Shown in pieces: positions 7,877 through 17,827 of a DNA stretch of 64,000 nucleotides. The DNA is from Streptococcus oralis. GTDB taxonomy: Bacteria; Bacillota; Bacilli; Lactobacillales; Streptococcaceae. Below the pieces are notes generated by a model that saw only the letters and a program-made list of their open reading frames with translations, was not told where the DNA came from and made no database searches. The position numbers and the translations under genes were made by a program. Numbering within the stretch: the first letter of the stretch is position 1; each line of letters starts with the position of its first letter. Location: the NCBI RefSeq assembly GCF_016028255.1, contig NZ_CP065707.1:248001-312000 (forward strand), written 5' to 3'.

Positions 7877-8569
7877 TTATTTATGACTTAATTTCTTGGT
7901 CAAGAAATCTCCCAAGAACTGGATTGTAAAGATAATCAAGATGATAATAATGGTTGCTAAGACTGTCACATCGTGATTGAAACGGTTAAATCCATAAGCA
8001 ATGGCTACGTTACCGATACCACCTGCTCCAACCGCACCAGCCATGGCTGTTTCCCCGACAAGGGAAATCAAGGTTACAGTCGTCACACGAATCAAATCTG
8101 GCAAACCTTCTGATAGGTAAACACCCACGATGTCCCAGAAGGTCGCTCCACTAGCCTGCGCCGCCTCAATGACACCGCCATCTAGCTCAGCCAAGACAAC
8201 CTGCACCTGACGGGCAAAGAAGGCAAAGACTGCAAAAGAAAGTGGGACAAGGGCTGCATTTGGCCCAATACTAGTCTTAACAATCAAGTGAGAAAGTGGC
8301 GACAAGATAGCCAAGAGGATGATGAAAGGAACTGCACGGAAAATGGAGGTGATCTTGTCTAAAATCCAAAAGATAACCTTATTTTCCAAGACACCACCTG
8401 GCGCAGTCAAGACAAGGAAGAGACCTGCTACCAGTCCCAAGAACCCTCCAATGATGAAGGAAAGAACCGTCATATAAAGAGTTAGGTAGATAGCTGTTCC
8501 CCAGCCTGCCTGACCAGCCCAGCCCATCTTATAGACATTTGGTAAGTAAGTTTGAATAAACTCTGTCAT
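7877..8569 (-). CDS. metI: Methionine ABC transporter permease
   Basis: A 230-residue inner-membrane permease of the MetI family with five predicted membrane segments and the EAA-type loop (EAAQASGATFWDIVGVYLSEGLPDLI, about 133-160) that docks on the ATPase. The C-terminal GETAMAGAVGAGGIGNVAIAYGF is highly typical of D/L-methionine permeases. It is called metP in some pneumococcal papers. It follows metN by one base and closes the metQ-M20-metN-metI operon. It transports methionine delivered by the lipoprotein MetQ. Confidence 0.95.
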   Translation of the reverse strand: MTEFIQTYLPNVYKMGWAGQAGWGTAIYLTLYMTVLSFIIGGFLGLVAGLFLVLTAPGGVLENKVIFWILDKITSIFRAVPFIILLAILSPLSHLIVKTSIGPNAALVPLSFAVFAFFARQVQVVLAELDGGVIEAAQASGATFWDIVGVYLSEGLPDLIRVTTVTLISLVGETAMAGAVGAGGIGNVAIAYGFNRFNHDVTVLATIIIILIIFTIQFLGDFLTKKLSHK

Positions 8570-8570
8570 T

Positions 8571-9632
8571 CTACTGTCCTCCCTTCAATACTTTTAGCTG
8601 TACACCTGCTTGACGAATGGCTTCTTGAGCACCTGCTAGCGCTGCTTTTTCTCCTGACAAGACCACCACTAATTCTCCAACGGGAGTACCATCGAGAATT
8701 TCGATATTTCCATAAAGGATATTAGCCGTTACTTGGTAATGTTTGTACAATTCATTCAAAAGTGGCTCGTCTGTCGAAGCCCCTGCATACTTGAGCTGCA
8801 CTAAGATACTGTTTTCAGATAAATGTTCTACGATTTCTTGCTTCTCAATCTTAACCATGGCTTCGTCAATACCTGTGGCTGTTGAGATAAAGTCCTGGGT
8901 CAAAGGTTGTTTTGGATCTGAGAAGATTTCAAGAACACTGCCCTCTTCAATCAAACGGCCATCCTGCATAACTGCCACACGGTTGGCAATATCCTTGACA
9001 ATCTGCATTTCATGCGTAATCAAGACAACCGTCAAACCTAATTTTTGGTTCAAATCTTGCAACAAGGCTAAAATCTGCTTAGTTGTCTTAGGGTCAAGGG
9101 CAGACGTTGACTCATCTGAAATCAAGATTTTTGGATCATTGGCCAAGGCACGCGCGATAGCCACACGCTGTTTTTGTCCTCCAGAAAGTTGAGAAGGGTA
9201 GTTTTCAGCGCGATCTGCCAAACCAACCAAGTCTAACAACTTAGCTACCTTGGCTTTCTTTTCTTCCTTGCTGAGTCCAGAGTGTTTGAGGGCAAAGGCT
9301 ACATTTTCCTCTGCTGTCTTTTGACTCATCAGATTGAAGTGTTGGAAAATCATCCCGATATCTTGACGCTTACGACGCAACTGCTCTGCAGTCAAGGTCA
9401 CCTCGCCGTCAAAAATGACGTCGTTATCAATGGTAATTTTCCCTGCAGATGGCTTTTGCAAGAGGTTAATCACCCGTACAAGGGTTGATTTCCCTGCTCC
9501 AGAATATCCAACGATACCGTAGATATCCCCTTCTTGGATGTGAATGGTCACATCCTTGACCGCTGTGATGGTTCTCTTCTTTTGATGAAAGGTCACATCG
9601 ATCTGATCTAACTTGATAATATCTCTACTCAT
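8571..9632 (-). CDS. metN: Methionine ABC transporter ATP-binding protein
   Basis: A 353-residue ATPase. The N-terminal nucleotide-binding domain shows Walker A (GYSGAGKST, about 42-50), the signature LSGGQKQR (about 149), and Walker B/D-loop [12 protein letters not shown]. The C-terminal part (about 275-350) is the ACT-like NIL domain, where methionine binds and inhibits transport (trans-inhibition), known for MetN. It energises uptake through MetI. Its ATG lies inside the last codons of the M20 peptidase gene (8-base overlap), indicating translational coupling. Confidence 0.95.
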   Translation of the reverse strand: MSRDIIKLDQIDVTFHQKKRTITAVKDVTIHIQEGDIYGIVGYSGAGKSTLVRVINLLQKPSAGKITIDNDVIFDGEVTLTAEQLRRKRQDIGMIFQHFNLMSQKTAEENVAFALKHSGLSKEEKKAKVAKLLDLVGLADRAENYPSQLSGGQKQRVAIARALANDPKILISDESTSALDPKTTKQILALLQDLNQKLGLTVVLITHEMQIVKDIANRVAVMQDGRLIEEGSVLEIFSDPKQPLTQDFISTATGIDEAMVKIEKQEIVEHLSENSILVQLKYAGASTDEPLLNELYKHYQVTANILYGNIEILDGTPVGELVVVLSGEKAALAGAQEAIRQAGVQLKVLKGGQ

Positions 9633-10998
9633 AGCTTCTAATCAGCTCCTCTACTAATTCAATATGGGTGTAGTAATCGGCGATTCGCACGTTTTCATCT
9701 CCACCGTGGTCTCGGCTATTGGCATTTCCTAGACCGAAGGCAACCATTGGTACCTCTAGGGCATCAAAGACCGTATGCATAGGTCCTGTCCCCGCTGTTG
9801 TCGGCAAGACTGAAACGCCCTGTGGATAGAATTTCTTGGCCAACTCGATCACATTGAGAATGGCTGGCGCGCTCATATCGCTTCGATAGCTCATCTCTCC
9901 CAAGGTATAGTATAATTCTACCTTATCAAAGCCATTTTTGTCTAGCTGTTTCCGAATTTTTTCCAGAACATCGTGCGGTTCTAGGCCAGGAACCAAACGA
10001 ACCTCTAGCTTGGCGCTGGCTTCTGCTGGCAAAATCGTTTTAACCCCTTGCCCCTGATACCCTGACTGAATCCCTTCGATATTAAGGGCTGGCTCGAAAA
10101 AGAAACGTTTGAGAAAGGCTGCACGTTCCTCTTGTAAGAGAGGCAGTTCCAAGCCATAAATGCGACTGATTTCCTCAGGATTGCGTTGGGCGTAGGTATC
10201 TACCAAGGCTAGTTCTCGTTCATTTGGCTCTTGCACATCATCGTGCAAGCCTTCTACCAATATACGGCCATCTGCAGCGCGTAGGCTACTTAAGACCTGG
10301 ATAAGATACCATGGAGCTGATTCCACGACACCACCATAACTCGAGTGAATGTCCACATCCGCACTTTTCACCTTTGCATCAAAGGTCACGATTCCCTTGT
10401 TTCCACCAGAAATTTCTAACTGCTCCAAGGCATTTTTGGTTCCTTGCTCCCAAACTAGCAAGTCCGCTCCACGAAGTTTGTCTGCGTGTTTCTCTAAATA
10501 CTTATCTAGATCCATGGAAGCAGACTCCTCTGCCCCTTCCATGATAAAGCTGATGTTGACAGGCAGGTCATCATGGTGTTGCATATACTTTCTCAGAGCA
10601 CTCAACCGAGCTGTGATATGACCCTTGTCGTCGTCAACTCCACGCCCATACATGAAGCCATTTCGCACCGAAAGAGTAAAAGGATCCTCTGTCCACACCT
10701 GATCCCCATCCGCTGGCACAGTGTCATAGTGATTATAGAAGATCAAAGTCTTAGCATCTGGACGCGAACTCTTGAAATGCGCCATGACAAAAGGCGCCGT
10801 GTGGCTCTCATCAATCTCCACTTCAGCTCCTACACGCTTGAAAATCTCACCCAGATAGTTTGCGACTTCTTTGAGTCCAACCTGCTGGGCAAAGACTGAT
10901 TTCTTGGAAATCAAGGTACGCAAAACCTCAAAATAATGCTGGGCTACATGATCCTTTTCAAATTTCTCAATCTGTTCTTGTTCACTAGGAAAAACCAT
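9625..10998 (-). CDS. M20-family metallopeptidase in the methionine uptake operon
   Basis: A 457-residue M20 peptidase (dipeptidase/ArgE/DapE-like). It contains the zinc-ligand segment [12 protein letters not shown] (about 88-99), the bridging aspartate region [10 protein letters not shown] (about 116-125), the catalytic EGAEES (about 156-161), and the late histidine region ([12 protein letters not shown]). A dimerisation domain is inserted in the middle. Placement between metQ and metN suggests it releases methionine from peptides or processes an N-acyl methionine after uptake; that is inference. It is cytoplasmic, as no signal peptide is seen. The same arrangement is found in pneumococci, from memory. 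Confidence 0.88.
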   Translation of the reverse strand: MVFPSEQEQIEKFEKDHVAQHYFEVLRTLISKKSVFAQQVGLKEVANYLGEIFKRVGAEVEIDESHTAPFVMAHFKSSRPDAKTLIFYNHYDTVPADGDQVWTEDPFTLSVRNGFMYGRGVDDDKGHITARLSALRKYMQHHDDLPVNISFIMEGAEESASMDLDKYLEKHADKLRGADLLVWEQGTKNALEQLEISGGNKGIVTFDAKVKSADVDIHSSYGGVVESAPWYLIQVLSSLRAADGRILVEGLHDDVQEPNERELALVDTYAQRNPEEISRIYGLELPLLQEERAAFLKRFFFEPALNIEGIQSGYQGQGVKTILPAEASAKLEVRLVPGLEPHDVLEKIRKQLDKNGFDKVELYYTLGEMSYRSDMSAPAILNVIELAKKFYPQGVSVLPTTAGTGPMHTVFDALEVPMVAFGLGNANSRDHGGDENVRIADYYTHIELVEELIRSYE

Positions 10999-11060
10999 AT
11001 TCTCTCTACCTTTCTATGAACGTATAGTCTTCTTTACAATCCATGCTCTAGACAAAAGTA

Positions 11061-11086
11061 AGAGGTGGAAACTCTCTCCCACCTCC
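11061..11086 (-). terminator. Hairpin between metQ and the M20 peptidase gene
   Basis: On the minus strand AGGTGG-(10-base loop)-CCACCT is followed by CTTACTTTTG rather than a clean T run. It probably acts as a partial terminator or RNA-stabilising stem, allowing more metQ than transporter message. The hairpin is visible; the function is inferred. Confidence 0.45.
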
Positions 11087-11096
11087 CTGTGTCTTA

Positions 11097-11951
11097 TTAC
11101 CAAACTGGTTGGTCCAAACCGTCTGATGTTTCTTCGATAACCTTTTTCACTTCATCAGTGTGGTAAGCTGCGATAATTTTCTTGATGGCATCCGCTTTAG
11201 GTGATGATTCCCAATCTTTTTTCGCAACGATGATGTTGTACCATTGTTTTGAGTTTTCATCAGCTTGTTCTTTGAAGAGTGCTTTCTTGTAGTCCAATTT
11301 TGCTTCTGTAACGAAGGTATTGTTTACAACGGCAGCATCAACTGATGACAATGAACGAGCTGTTTGGCTAGCGTCCAATTCAGTAATCTTCAAGTTCTTT
11401 GGATTTTCTTTGATGTTTGCGATAGTAGCAAGTTCAGTTCCTGAAACATCCAATTTGATCAAACCAGCTGATTGAAGCAAGTAAAGTGCGCGACTTTCGT
11501 TTGTTGCATCGTTTGGTACGGCGATTTCACCCTTATCTGGGATTTCTTCTACTTTAGTGTACTTGTTTTCTTCCCCATTTTTACCTGAGTAAAGGCGGAT
11601 TGGTGAGATGTACGTATCTGCAATCGCTACAAGGTCTTTCCCATTTTCCTTGTTCCAGTTGTTCAAGAAGTTGTAATGTTGGAAGGCGTTCAAGTCTACT
11701 TCGCCATCAGCAGTTGCCTTGTTTGGTTGAGAGTAGTCAGTGAACTCTGTGAATTCCAATTTAATACCATCTTTTTTAACCAATTCTTGGATTTTATCCC
11801 AACGTTTTTCTTCAGAACCACTGCGGTTAACTGTTGCGATTTTAACAACTGTTTCGTTGTCTGCTTTCTTTTCTGAATTTCCGCAAGCTGCAAGAGCCAA
11901 ACCTGCGACTGTAGCAAGAGCTGCTACACCGAGCCATTTTTTGATTTTCAT
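11097..11951 (-). CDS. metQ: Methionine-binding lipoprotein MetQ
   Basis: A 284-residue NlpA/MetQ-family lipoprotein. The signal peptide ends in a lipobox (LALAACG, cysteine near residue 22), followed by the substrate-binding domain (TVNRSGSEEKRW..., LNAFQHYNFL, ATNESRALYLL). I chose the ATG at 11949-11951, which has an AAAGGAGA site; the longer reading adds 14 residues before the signal peptide and is unlikely. It captures methionine outside the membrane and passes it to MetN/MetI. The promoter and MET-box upstream point to control by the LysR-type regulator MetR/MtaR. Confidence 0.94.
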   Translation of the reverse strand: MKIKKWLGVAALATVAGLALAACGNSEKKADNETVVKIATVNRSGSEEKRWDKIQELVKKDGIKLEFTEFTDYSQPNKATADGEVDLNAFQHYNFLNNWNKENGKDLVAIADTYISPIRLYSGKNGEENKYTKVEEIPDKGEIAVPNDATNESRALYLLQSAGLIKLDVSGTELATIANIKENPKNLKITELDASQTARSLSSVDAAVVNNTFVTEAKLDYKKALFKEQADENSKQWYNIIVAKKDWESSPKADAIKKIIAAYHTDEVKKVIEETSDGLDQPVW

Positions 11952-11983
11952 GATTCTATCTCCTTTAAAAATAATACTGTAAT

Positions 11984-12012
11984 AGTATCTCATACTTTAT
12001 TTGATTTCGCAA
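11984..12012 (-). promoter_or_regulatory. Promoter of the metQ operon
   Basis: On the minus strand TTGCGA (12007-12012), a 17-base spacer and GATACT (11984-11989) form a weak promoter, as expected for one that needs an activator. The MET-box is just upstream. Confidence 0.55.
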
Positions 12013-12029
12013 ATTGTTATTAGATAGGC

Positions 12030-12056
12030 AGACACATAGTTTAAAACTATATGTCT
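12030..12056. promoter_or_regulatory. MET-box operator (MetR/MtaR site) upstream of metQ
   Basis: A 27-base near-perfect palindrome whose core ATAGTTT-a-AAACTAT (12036-12050) matches the streptococcal MET-box consensus TATAGTTTNAAACTATA, recognised by the LysR-type regulator MtaR/MetR of methionine genes. Its centre lies about 65 bases upstream of the inferred metQ transcription start, the usual position for LysR activators. It lacks a T run on either strand, so it is not a good terminator for the upstream lipoprotein gene. Confidence 0.78.
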
Positions 12057-12105
12057 AAAAATTAGAAAATCATCCGCCTTTCTCAGACTGAATGATTTCA
12101 TAAGA

Positions 12106-12981
<876 letters not shown>

Positions 12982-13050
12982 TTAACAGAAAATTATTTTT
13001 TTCGCCATTATATGATACCTATCTCGGTGATAGGTTTTTCTTATGGCTGA

Positions 13051-13374
13051 CTAAAAGACCAGACGCAAGACTGCAATCAAGACTACTCCAAAAAGAACTG
13101 TGCCAACTAGATTGCGGTAGCGAAAGGCTACCCAAGCCGTTGGAAAGACTGCTAAAAAGTCCAGCCATTTGATTTGAGGAAGGCTCCCAACCTTGCCTGT
13201 CACCACGCTTGAAAGGATCAAGGCAAAGATAATAGAAACAGGCAAAAACTTCAAAAATCGCTCTACGATAGCTGGCAACCCCTTGTACTTAACCAAGATG
13301 AAAGGAATCATACGAGGAATCCAAGTTACCAATCCAGAAAAGACGATTGCCATTAAAATATACTTACTGACCAT
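13051..13374 (-). CDS. azlD: AzlD-family branched-chain amino acid exporter subunit
   Basis: A 107-residue membrane protein with four hydrophobic segments, of the AzlD family. The N-terminal LVTWIPRMIPFIL and the mid-region KFLPVSIIFALI are characteristic. AzlD is the small partner of AzlC in exporting branched-chain amino acids and analogues. Its start lies 11 bases inside the end of azlC, a typical coupled arrangement. Confidence 0.88.
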   Translation of the reverse strand: MVSKYILMAIVFSGLVTWIPRMIPFILVKYKGLPAIVERFLKFLPVSIIFALILSSVVTGKVGSLPQIKWLDFLAVFPTAWVAFRYRNLVGTVLFGVVLIAVLRLVF

Positions 13375-14059
13375 CTAAGACCACCCCCATGGTACAACCT
13401 AGCAAGGTCGCAAACAGAACAGCTAGCGACTGAGACACTACTGTCAAGAGCAAAAAGAAGGACACCGCAACAACGGCTAGGATCAGCAGCAGATTCCGTA
13501 CAGGAACCCGTCTTTGCATAATCTGAAATTGCGAAGTAAAAATCCCGATAAACATCCCGACAAGGGCAAAGTCTAAGCCAAAGACTTCAGGATTTGGAAG
13601 AAGGCCACCTAAAGCTGTCCCCGCCACTGTCCCAATAAACCAGGCTACATAACTATTGAGATTATTCCCGTGCATCCACATAGGATGGACCTTGTCTGTA
13701 TGGGCTAATTCTCCCATCAAAACTCCGTAAGTCTCATCTGTCAAGAGACTGGACATGCCGATGTTTTGCCAGAGACTAGTATGACGGAAATAGGTCGATG
13801 CATGCAAGCTCAGCAAAAAGAGTCGCAAGTTGATCAAAAAGACCGTCATAGCAATAGCTGCCACAGGCGCTTGGACCGCAATCAGTGCCAACATGGCAAA
13901 CTGGGCGCTCCCAGCATAAACAAAGAGGCTCATCAAGCCCATCTCAACAGGTGTCACATAAGGCGCGCCAATAATCCCACAGGCTAGACCAATGCTGACA
14001 TAGCCAAGGGCAGTCGGCATAGCCGCCTGTACACCTTCCCAAAATCCTTTTTCTTTCAT
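13364..14059 (-). CDS. azlC: AzlC-family branched-chain amino acid exporter
   Basis: A 231-residue polytopic membrane protein of the AzlC family: GVQAAMPTALGYVSIGLACGIIG near the N-terminus, YAGSAQFAMLALI, and NLRLFLLSLH around residues 75-90. Together with AzlD it forms a branched-chain amino acid export complex. I chose the ATG at 14057-14059 because AGGAGAAGG immediately precedes it; an ATG four codons upstream (14071) is possible. A TATAAT lies about 60 bases upstream. Confidence 0.86.
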   Translation of the reverse strand: MKEKGFWEGVQAAMPTALGYVSIGLACGIIGAPYVTPVEMGLMSLFVYAGSAQFAMLALIAVQAPVAAIAMTVFLINLRLFLLSLHASTYFRHTSLWQNIGMSSLLTDETYGVLMGELAHTDKVHPMWMHGNNLNSYVAWFIGTVAGTALGGLLPNPEVFGLDFALVGMFIGIFTSQFQIMQRRVPVRNLLLILAVVAVSFFLLLTVVSQSLAVLFATLLGCTMGVVLDGQ

Positions 14060-14202
14060 CCTTCTCCTCATATTCTCTCCAATTGAGGCTGTTCGTCATC
14101 ACAGCCACAGCACGGACTATTATAACATATTCAAAGAAGAGAAAAAAGTTTAGAGTTTGAAACTTGGAGCTAGTAAAAAATGCTGAAATCCCATGAGTGT
14201 TA

Positions 14203-14808
14203 TTAATGCATCCTAAACTGATCCACCCGAATAGTATACTTTTTATCTTCAATTTCTTTAGCATCTTCATCTTCTGTCGGATAAACATCGATCCAAAATT
14301 CTCTCCTTTGTCCTTTCAACTTGACTTTATAGCGATAGCCGTCATCGTATAGTCCTACCGTCTCGGTAGTTACAGATTGAAAATTCGGAAGAGCTTCAAT
14401 TTCTTTTTTTATAGTCTGGGATAGATTGTTGAGCATTACATATTGCTCCCCTTTTGAAGCTACAGGAATATGAACTGTCGCTTCTTCCAAGCGATGTGAT
14501 TTTGAAAATGTGAATCTTGCTCGACCTGTATAACCATTCAAAGTAATATTTTCGTAATCATAGAAAAGGCGTCCCGTTTTATAGAAATAAGGGTCTTCTG
14601 CACGCCAGCTATCTCGATAACCCATTTCTGTTTCTTCCACCACCTCGCTAGCCTCTCCAAATACTTCTTCAAAAGATTTAGGAGACATGCCGAACGAAAG
14701 GGTTTCAAACAAGACCAGTTGTGTCTTTTTAAAACTCTGGCAAGCTGATAAAAGCATGAGTAAAGCTCCAAGAGCAAGCAAACTACTGATTATTTTTGTA
14801 AATTTCAT
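14203..14808 (-). CDS. Putative lipoprotein of unknown function
   Basis: A protein of about 201 residues with a signal peptide and lipobox (LLSAC, cysteine near 23). The mature part is mostly polar, with a segment SFGMSPKSFEEVFGEASE reminiscent of SmpA/BamE- or PepSY-like lipoproteins in streptococci (weak). The family is not recognised with confidence. I chose the ATG at 14806-14808 as it directly precedes the lysine of the signal peptide; no strong ribosome site is visible. It is single in its unit, between azlC and the MFS gene. Confidence 0.7.
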   Translation of the reverse strand: MKFTKIISSLLALGALLMLLSACQSFKKTQLVLFETLSFGMSPKSFEEVFGEASEVVEETEMGYRDSWRAEDPYFYKTGRLFYDYENITLNGYTGRARFTFSKSHRLEEATVHIPVASKGEQYVMLNNLSQTIKKEIEALPNFQSVTTETVGLYDDGYRYKVKLKGQRREFWIDVYPTEDEDAKEIEDKKYTIRVDQFRMH

Positions 14809-14992
14809 ATTTCTACTATACAAAAAAACTCTAGGATTGACAAACTTTGATAGAATCGGATTCCGTGATTGATTTTAAAATTACTTTTTCATTTAAGGTA
14901 ACAAGGAATTGAGCAAGGACTATTATTAGATATTTTAGAAAAAGAAAAAGACTGGGAAGCCAGCCTCAAACACCTATTATACAAATTCTCCT

Positions 14993-16219
14993 CTAAATAC
15001 TCTCACGAATGTTCAAGAGCATGCCAAATGCGGTTAGGAGCAATAGTAACAGAATAAAGCTGACCGCTAGGGTCCCAAAACTTGTAGCAATCGTTACGAA
15101 AACGATTGTGAATAGACTTGGTAAAACAACCGTAATAGCACCAATAGAGGATTGAACCGCTCCCATTGATTCCTCAGGTATTTGTTTAAAGACGAGTTCT
15201 TGCAATCTAGGAGAGAGTAACCCGGCGATGAAGGCATCCAAGGAGCTGAAAAGCAGAATCAAGCCAAAATGAACTGTGGCAAATCCTACTAGAAGGAGTA
15301 ACTGGATGACGACCGAAGCGTATAGAGCTGTTTTTATAGAAATCGTATTTTTCAGATAACCACTTACAAGACTTCCGACAATAAGTGCTGACAATTCTAG
15401 TGTTGATAACAAAGCGAGTGATTGACCAGTTTGTAAATCCAAAAACGGTTGGTTTCTTAAAAAAAGAGTTGAAATAGGAACAGTGACATTGATCACAGCT
15501 TGGCTGATAGAGACGATAAATAAAATGAAGATCACTCTATCCATATTCCAGATCAATTTCGATGATTGGAACAAATGCTGGCAAAACGATTTTATAGAAA
15601 GACCTTCTTGATAGCTAATTGTTTTTTCAACTTTCAAAAGATCATTTTTTATGAAGAGAATACCTACAAATGCTATCAGAAACGTCAGAGCGTTTAGCAA
15701 GGAAATGAACTGAATGGAAAGAATTCCTAGTAAAATCCCTCCTAGAATATTACTGATTGTCCGAACTAAACTAACTGTTGATTGTTTAAAGCCAATGGCT
15801 TCTGTCAGATGTTCTTTCCCAATGATTCTTATAAAAATAGGGGTTAGCATGGCTCCTGAAAAGTAACTCAATGTATCCGACAAGAGGTTCATTAAACAAA
15901 TAAAGAATACGAGCGATAAGGAAAAGGACTGCCCTGAAAGCGAAAGTGCCACTATAGAATAAAGTACAAATTTGACAAAACTAATAATTGTATATTTTAG
16001 TACACGATGATGTTGAAAGTCAGCCAAAACTCCCATAAAGATTTGCAGAACTTGAGGAACAGTCTCTGAAATCGTAATGAGTAAAATCGCCAAGGGGGCA
16101 AACGAAGCATCTGCCACATAATTCAAAAAAGCAAGATAAAAAATCGTATCCCCAACCGTTGAAATCCACTGGTTGATGGTTAATTGCCTAAAATCTCTAT
16201 TTTGAATAAATACTTTCAT
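14993..16219 (-). CDS. MFS efflux transporter (MefA/MFS_1-like)
   Basis: A 408-residue major facilitator with about twelve membrane segments. The opening FRQLTINQWISTVGDTIFYLAFLNY and the loop GVLADFQHHRVLKY (about 63-76) resemble the drug/macrolide efflux-like MFS branch (MefE-type plan). The start at 16219 has AAAAAGGAG. It lies downstream, in the same direction, of three CPBP genes controlled from the Rgg/SHP region, so it may export a peptide or act in self-protection. That role is inferred from context only. The substrate is unknown. Confidence 0.8.
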   Translation of the reverse strand: MKVFIQNRDFRQLTINQWISTVGDTIFYLAFLNYVADASFAPLAILLITISETVPQVLQIFMGVLADFQHHRVLKYTIISFVKFVLYSIVALSLSGQSFSLSLVFFICLMNLLSDTLSYFSGAMLTPIFIRIIGKEHLTEAIGFKQSTVSLVRTISNILGGILLGILSIQFISLLNALTFLIAFVGILFIKNDLLKVEKTISYQEGLSIKSFCQHLFQSSKLIWNMDRVIFILFIVSISQAVINVTVPISTLFLRNQPFLDLQTGQSLALLSTLELSALIVGSLVSGYLKNTISIKTALYASVVIQLLLLVGFATVHFGLILLFSSLDAFIAGLLSPRLQELVFKQIPEESMGAVQSSIGAITVVLPSLFTIVFVTIATSFGTLAVSFILLLLLLTAFGMLLNIRESI

Positions 16220-16290
16220 CGCAACTCCTTTTTAGTTCAAATGGGAAATTTTCCCCCGCAAGATAGACCAAACTTACTGAGCACCCAAAA

Positions 16291-16956
16291 TTACAGCAAC
16301 GGTAAAATCTGACCAATGCCATTGTAGACTATATGCAGTCCAATAGGCCAATAAATGGACTTTGTCACTCTAAATAAGACTGCAAATATGAGACCACCAC
16401 CCATATAGAAGAAAAAGTCTGTTAAAACCCAACCATGGTTACTAATATGTAAGACTCCAAATAAAGCAGCAGAACCAAGCACATCCAGTCCCCATTTCTT
16501 TCCTTTTTCCAGAGCGGTCATCACCAACCCACGATAAATCATTTCTTCAAAAATGGGACCTGCAATCACAGGACAGAAAAAATACATCAAAAATACCGTA
16601 GCTCCTGTAAAAGTAGGAACATCCAGTTGATAAGCAATTTCATTTTTGGTAGGTGGGAAAATAAAAAATGTAAGGAAATTCCAAATAACAAAAGCAAGAA
16701 GAGCTAGAAAGGAATAAAAAAGATAGGATCCCTTAAATTTTCTACTATTGATTTTCTGCCATTTCCCTGACCAAACCATAACAATAATAGCAAGCAGAAC
16801 CACAAGAAAATTCAACATCATATCCGACAAATAATAGGCAAAGTCAGATAGACCAGCAGCAAGGTCGCTATGTAAAAGCAAACGAATGAAGAACTGGTCA
16901 GCAATGACAAGTAAAACGGCTATAATAAAGTAGTAGTTAGAAATTATCTTTTTCAT
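16291..16956 (-). CDS. CPBP intramembrane metalloprotease (duplicate copy B)
   Basis: A 221-residue CPBP (Abi) family membrane protein with about seven hydrophobic segments. The three family motifs are present: FEEMIYRG (about 143-150), FGVLHIS, and HIVYNG near the C-terminus, providing the glutamates and histidines of the active site. Such proteins often act as bacteriocin self-immunity factors in streptococci. The gene is nearly identical, apart from its N-terminal region, to the gene at 17828-18496 with a constant offset of 1540 bases, so it arose by segmental duplication or conversion. It follows another CPBP gene by 11 bases. Confidence 0.85.
   Translation of the reverse strand: MKKIISNYYFIIAVLLVIADQFFIRLLLHSDLAAGLSDFAYYLSDMMLNFLVVLLAIIVMVWSGKWQKINSRKFKGSYLFYSFLALLAFVIWNFLTFFIFPPTKNEIAYQLDVPTFTGATVFLMYFFCPVIAGPIFEEMIYRGLVMTALEKGKKWGLDVLGSAALFGVLHISNHGWVLTDFFFYMGGGLIFAVLFRVTKSIYWPIGLHIVYNGIGQILPLL
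16310..16956. repeat. 647-bp direct duplication, copy B
   Basis: This stretch aligns without gaps to 17850-18496 at a constant offset of 1540 bases. Most of the length is almost identical; differences cluster at the end encoding the protein N-terminus (about 16860-16950). It covers nearly all of one CPBP gene. Confidence 0.9.
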
Positions 16957-16967
16957 ATTTCACCTTT

Positions 16968-17642
16968 CTAAAATCCAAACACCAATAAGCTGACGATAAT
17001 TAAAAAGCTATTCCACAAGATGTGGAGTGCCATTGACCAATAAATTGAACGTGTATAGCGAAAGAGCATACAGAGTAGCAGACCTGCTCCTGCATAAATG
17101 ATGAAGTCTGTTATCACCCATCCATATTGCAAAACATGGATAAGACTGAAGAAAGTTGAGGAAACAATTATATCAACATAGCGCTTTTTAAATTTAGATA
17201 GGGCTGTCATCAGAAGGCCACGGAAGACTAACTCCTCAACTATCGGAGCAATAAGACTGCCATAGAGAAAACGCGTTATAAAGTAACTAATTCCTGTCAA
17301 ATTAGCTGCTTCTTTCACTATTGCACTCCCATTTTGCGTACTGGGAAAGATCCGAGTCGTTATATTTACCCACAAAAACATCAACATAAAGAAAAGAAAG
17401 AAGATACCCAGATAGGACCAGCGAAACTCGAATCGACCGTACTCTTTCCAACATTGACTCTTGACAAGAACCACAGTAGCAGCAATTCCCTCAATTACTA
17501 TCAATAAAATTTGAATCCCATAAAATCCAAAATCGGATAACTGGTTCATTGAGTCTAATTTTGCTACAAGATTAAAAATCAAGTAATAGGACACAAGCAC
17601 CAAAATGGTCCCTAGATAAAATTTCGTTTCTTTTCCTTTCAT
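16968..17642 (-). CDS. CPBP intramembrane metalloprotease (divergent copy)
   Basis: A 224-residue CPBP family protein with EELVFRGLLM (about 145-154), FSLIHVL and HILWN as motifs 1-3. It is clearly distinct from its two flanking relatives. AAAAGGA precedes the ATG at 17640-17642. It begins only 18 bases after the stop of a decayed bacteriocin-like peptide frame, the position expected for the immunity gene of that peptide. It is probably in one transcript with the other CPBP genes. Confidence 0.84.
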   Translation of the reverse strand: MKGKETKFYLGTILVLVSYYLIFNLVAKLDSMNQLSDFGFYGIQILLIVIEGIAATVVLVKSQCWKEYGRFEFRWSYLGIFFLFFMLMFLWVNITTRIFPSTQNGSAIVKEAANLTGISYFITRFLYGSLIAPIVEELVFRGLLMTALSKFKKRYVDIIVSSTFFSLIHVLQYGWVITDFIIYAGAGLLLCMLFRYTRSIYWSMALHILWNSFLIIVSLLVFGF

Positions 17643-17660
17643 AGTTGATCCTTTTAAGTT

Positions 17661-17762
17661 TTATTTACGTCGTCTTTCAGCCAAACCTACCCAGAGTCCT
17701 TTCATCCAATCAAAAGCTCCGTAAGGACTTGGTCCAGCGCTACAAACTGACTCTATTAGAAC
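17661..17762 (-). pseudogene. Decayed bacteriocin-like peptide gene (3' remnant)
   Basis: In one frame of the minus strand, the stop at 17661-17663 is preceded by an open stretch of 33 codons. Its end is rich in glycine and aromatic residues (CSAGPSPYGAFDW followed by MKGLWVGLAERRRK), typical of the mature part of small streptococcal bacteriocin-like or signalling peptides. Upstream the frame hits a stop with no start codon; an ATGAGTAAG in another frame lies just above, so the 5' half with any leader has been lost or frameshifted. It sits 18 bases before a CPBP gene. It was called from composition and position, not from a recognised family. Confidence 0.45.
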
Positions 17763-17827
17763 TTACTCATGAATTTTTTATGTTACAGCTAGTATTTTCT
17801 TTGTCTAATTAGGATTCTTGAAAAACT

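Noticed and set aside
12030..12056. The palindrome before metQ as a terminator of the upstream lipoprotein gene
   Set aside because: No T run on either side; the core fits the MET-box consensus better.
14902..15000. Protein-like stretch QGIEQGLLLDILEKEKDWEA on the plus strand before the MFS gene end
   Set aside because: It begins right after a stop codon, has no start and runs into the antisense of the MFS gene. Possibly a gene fragment, but too short to call.
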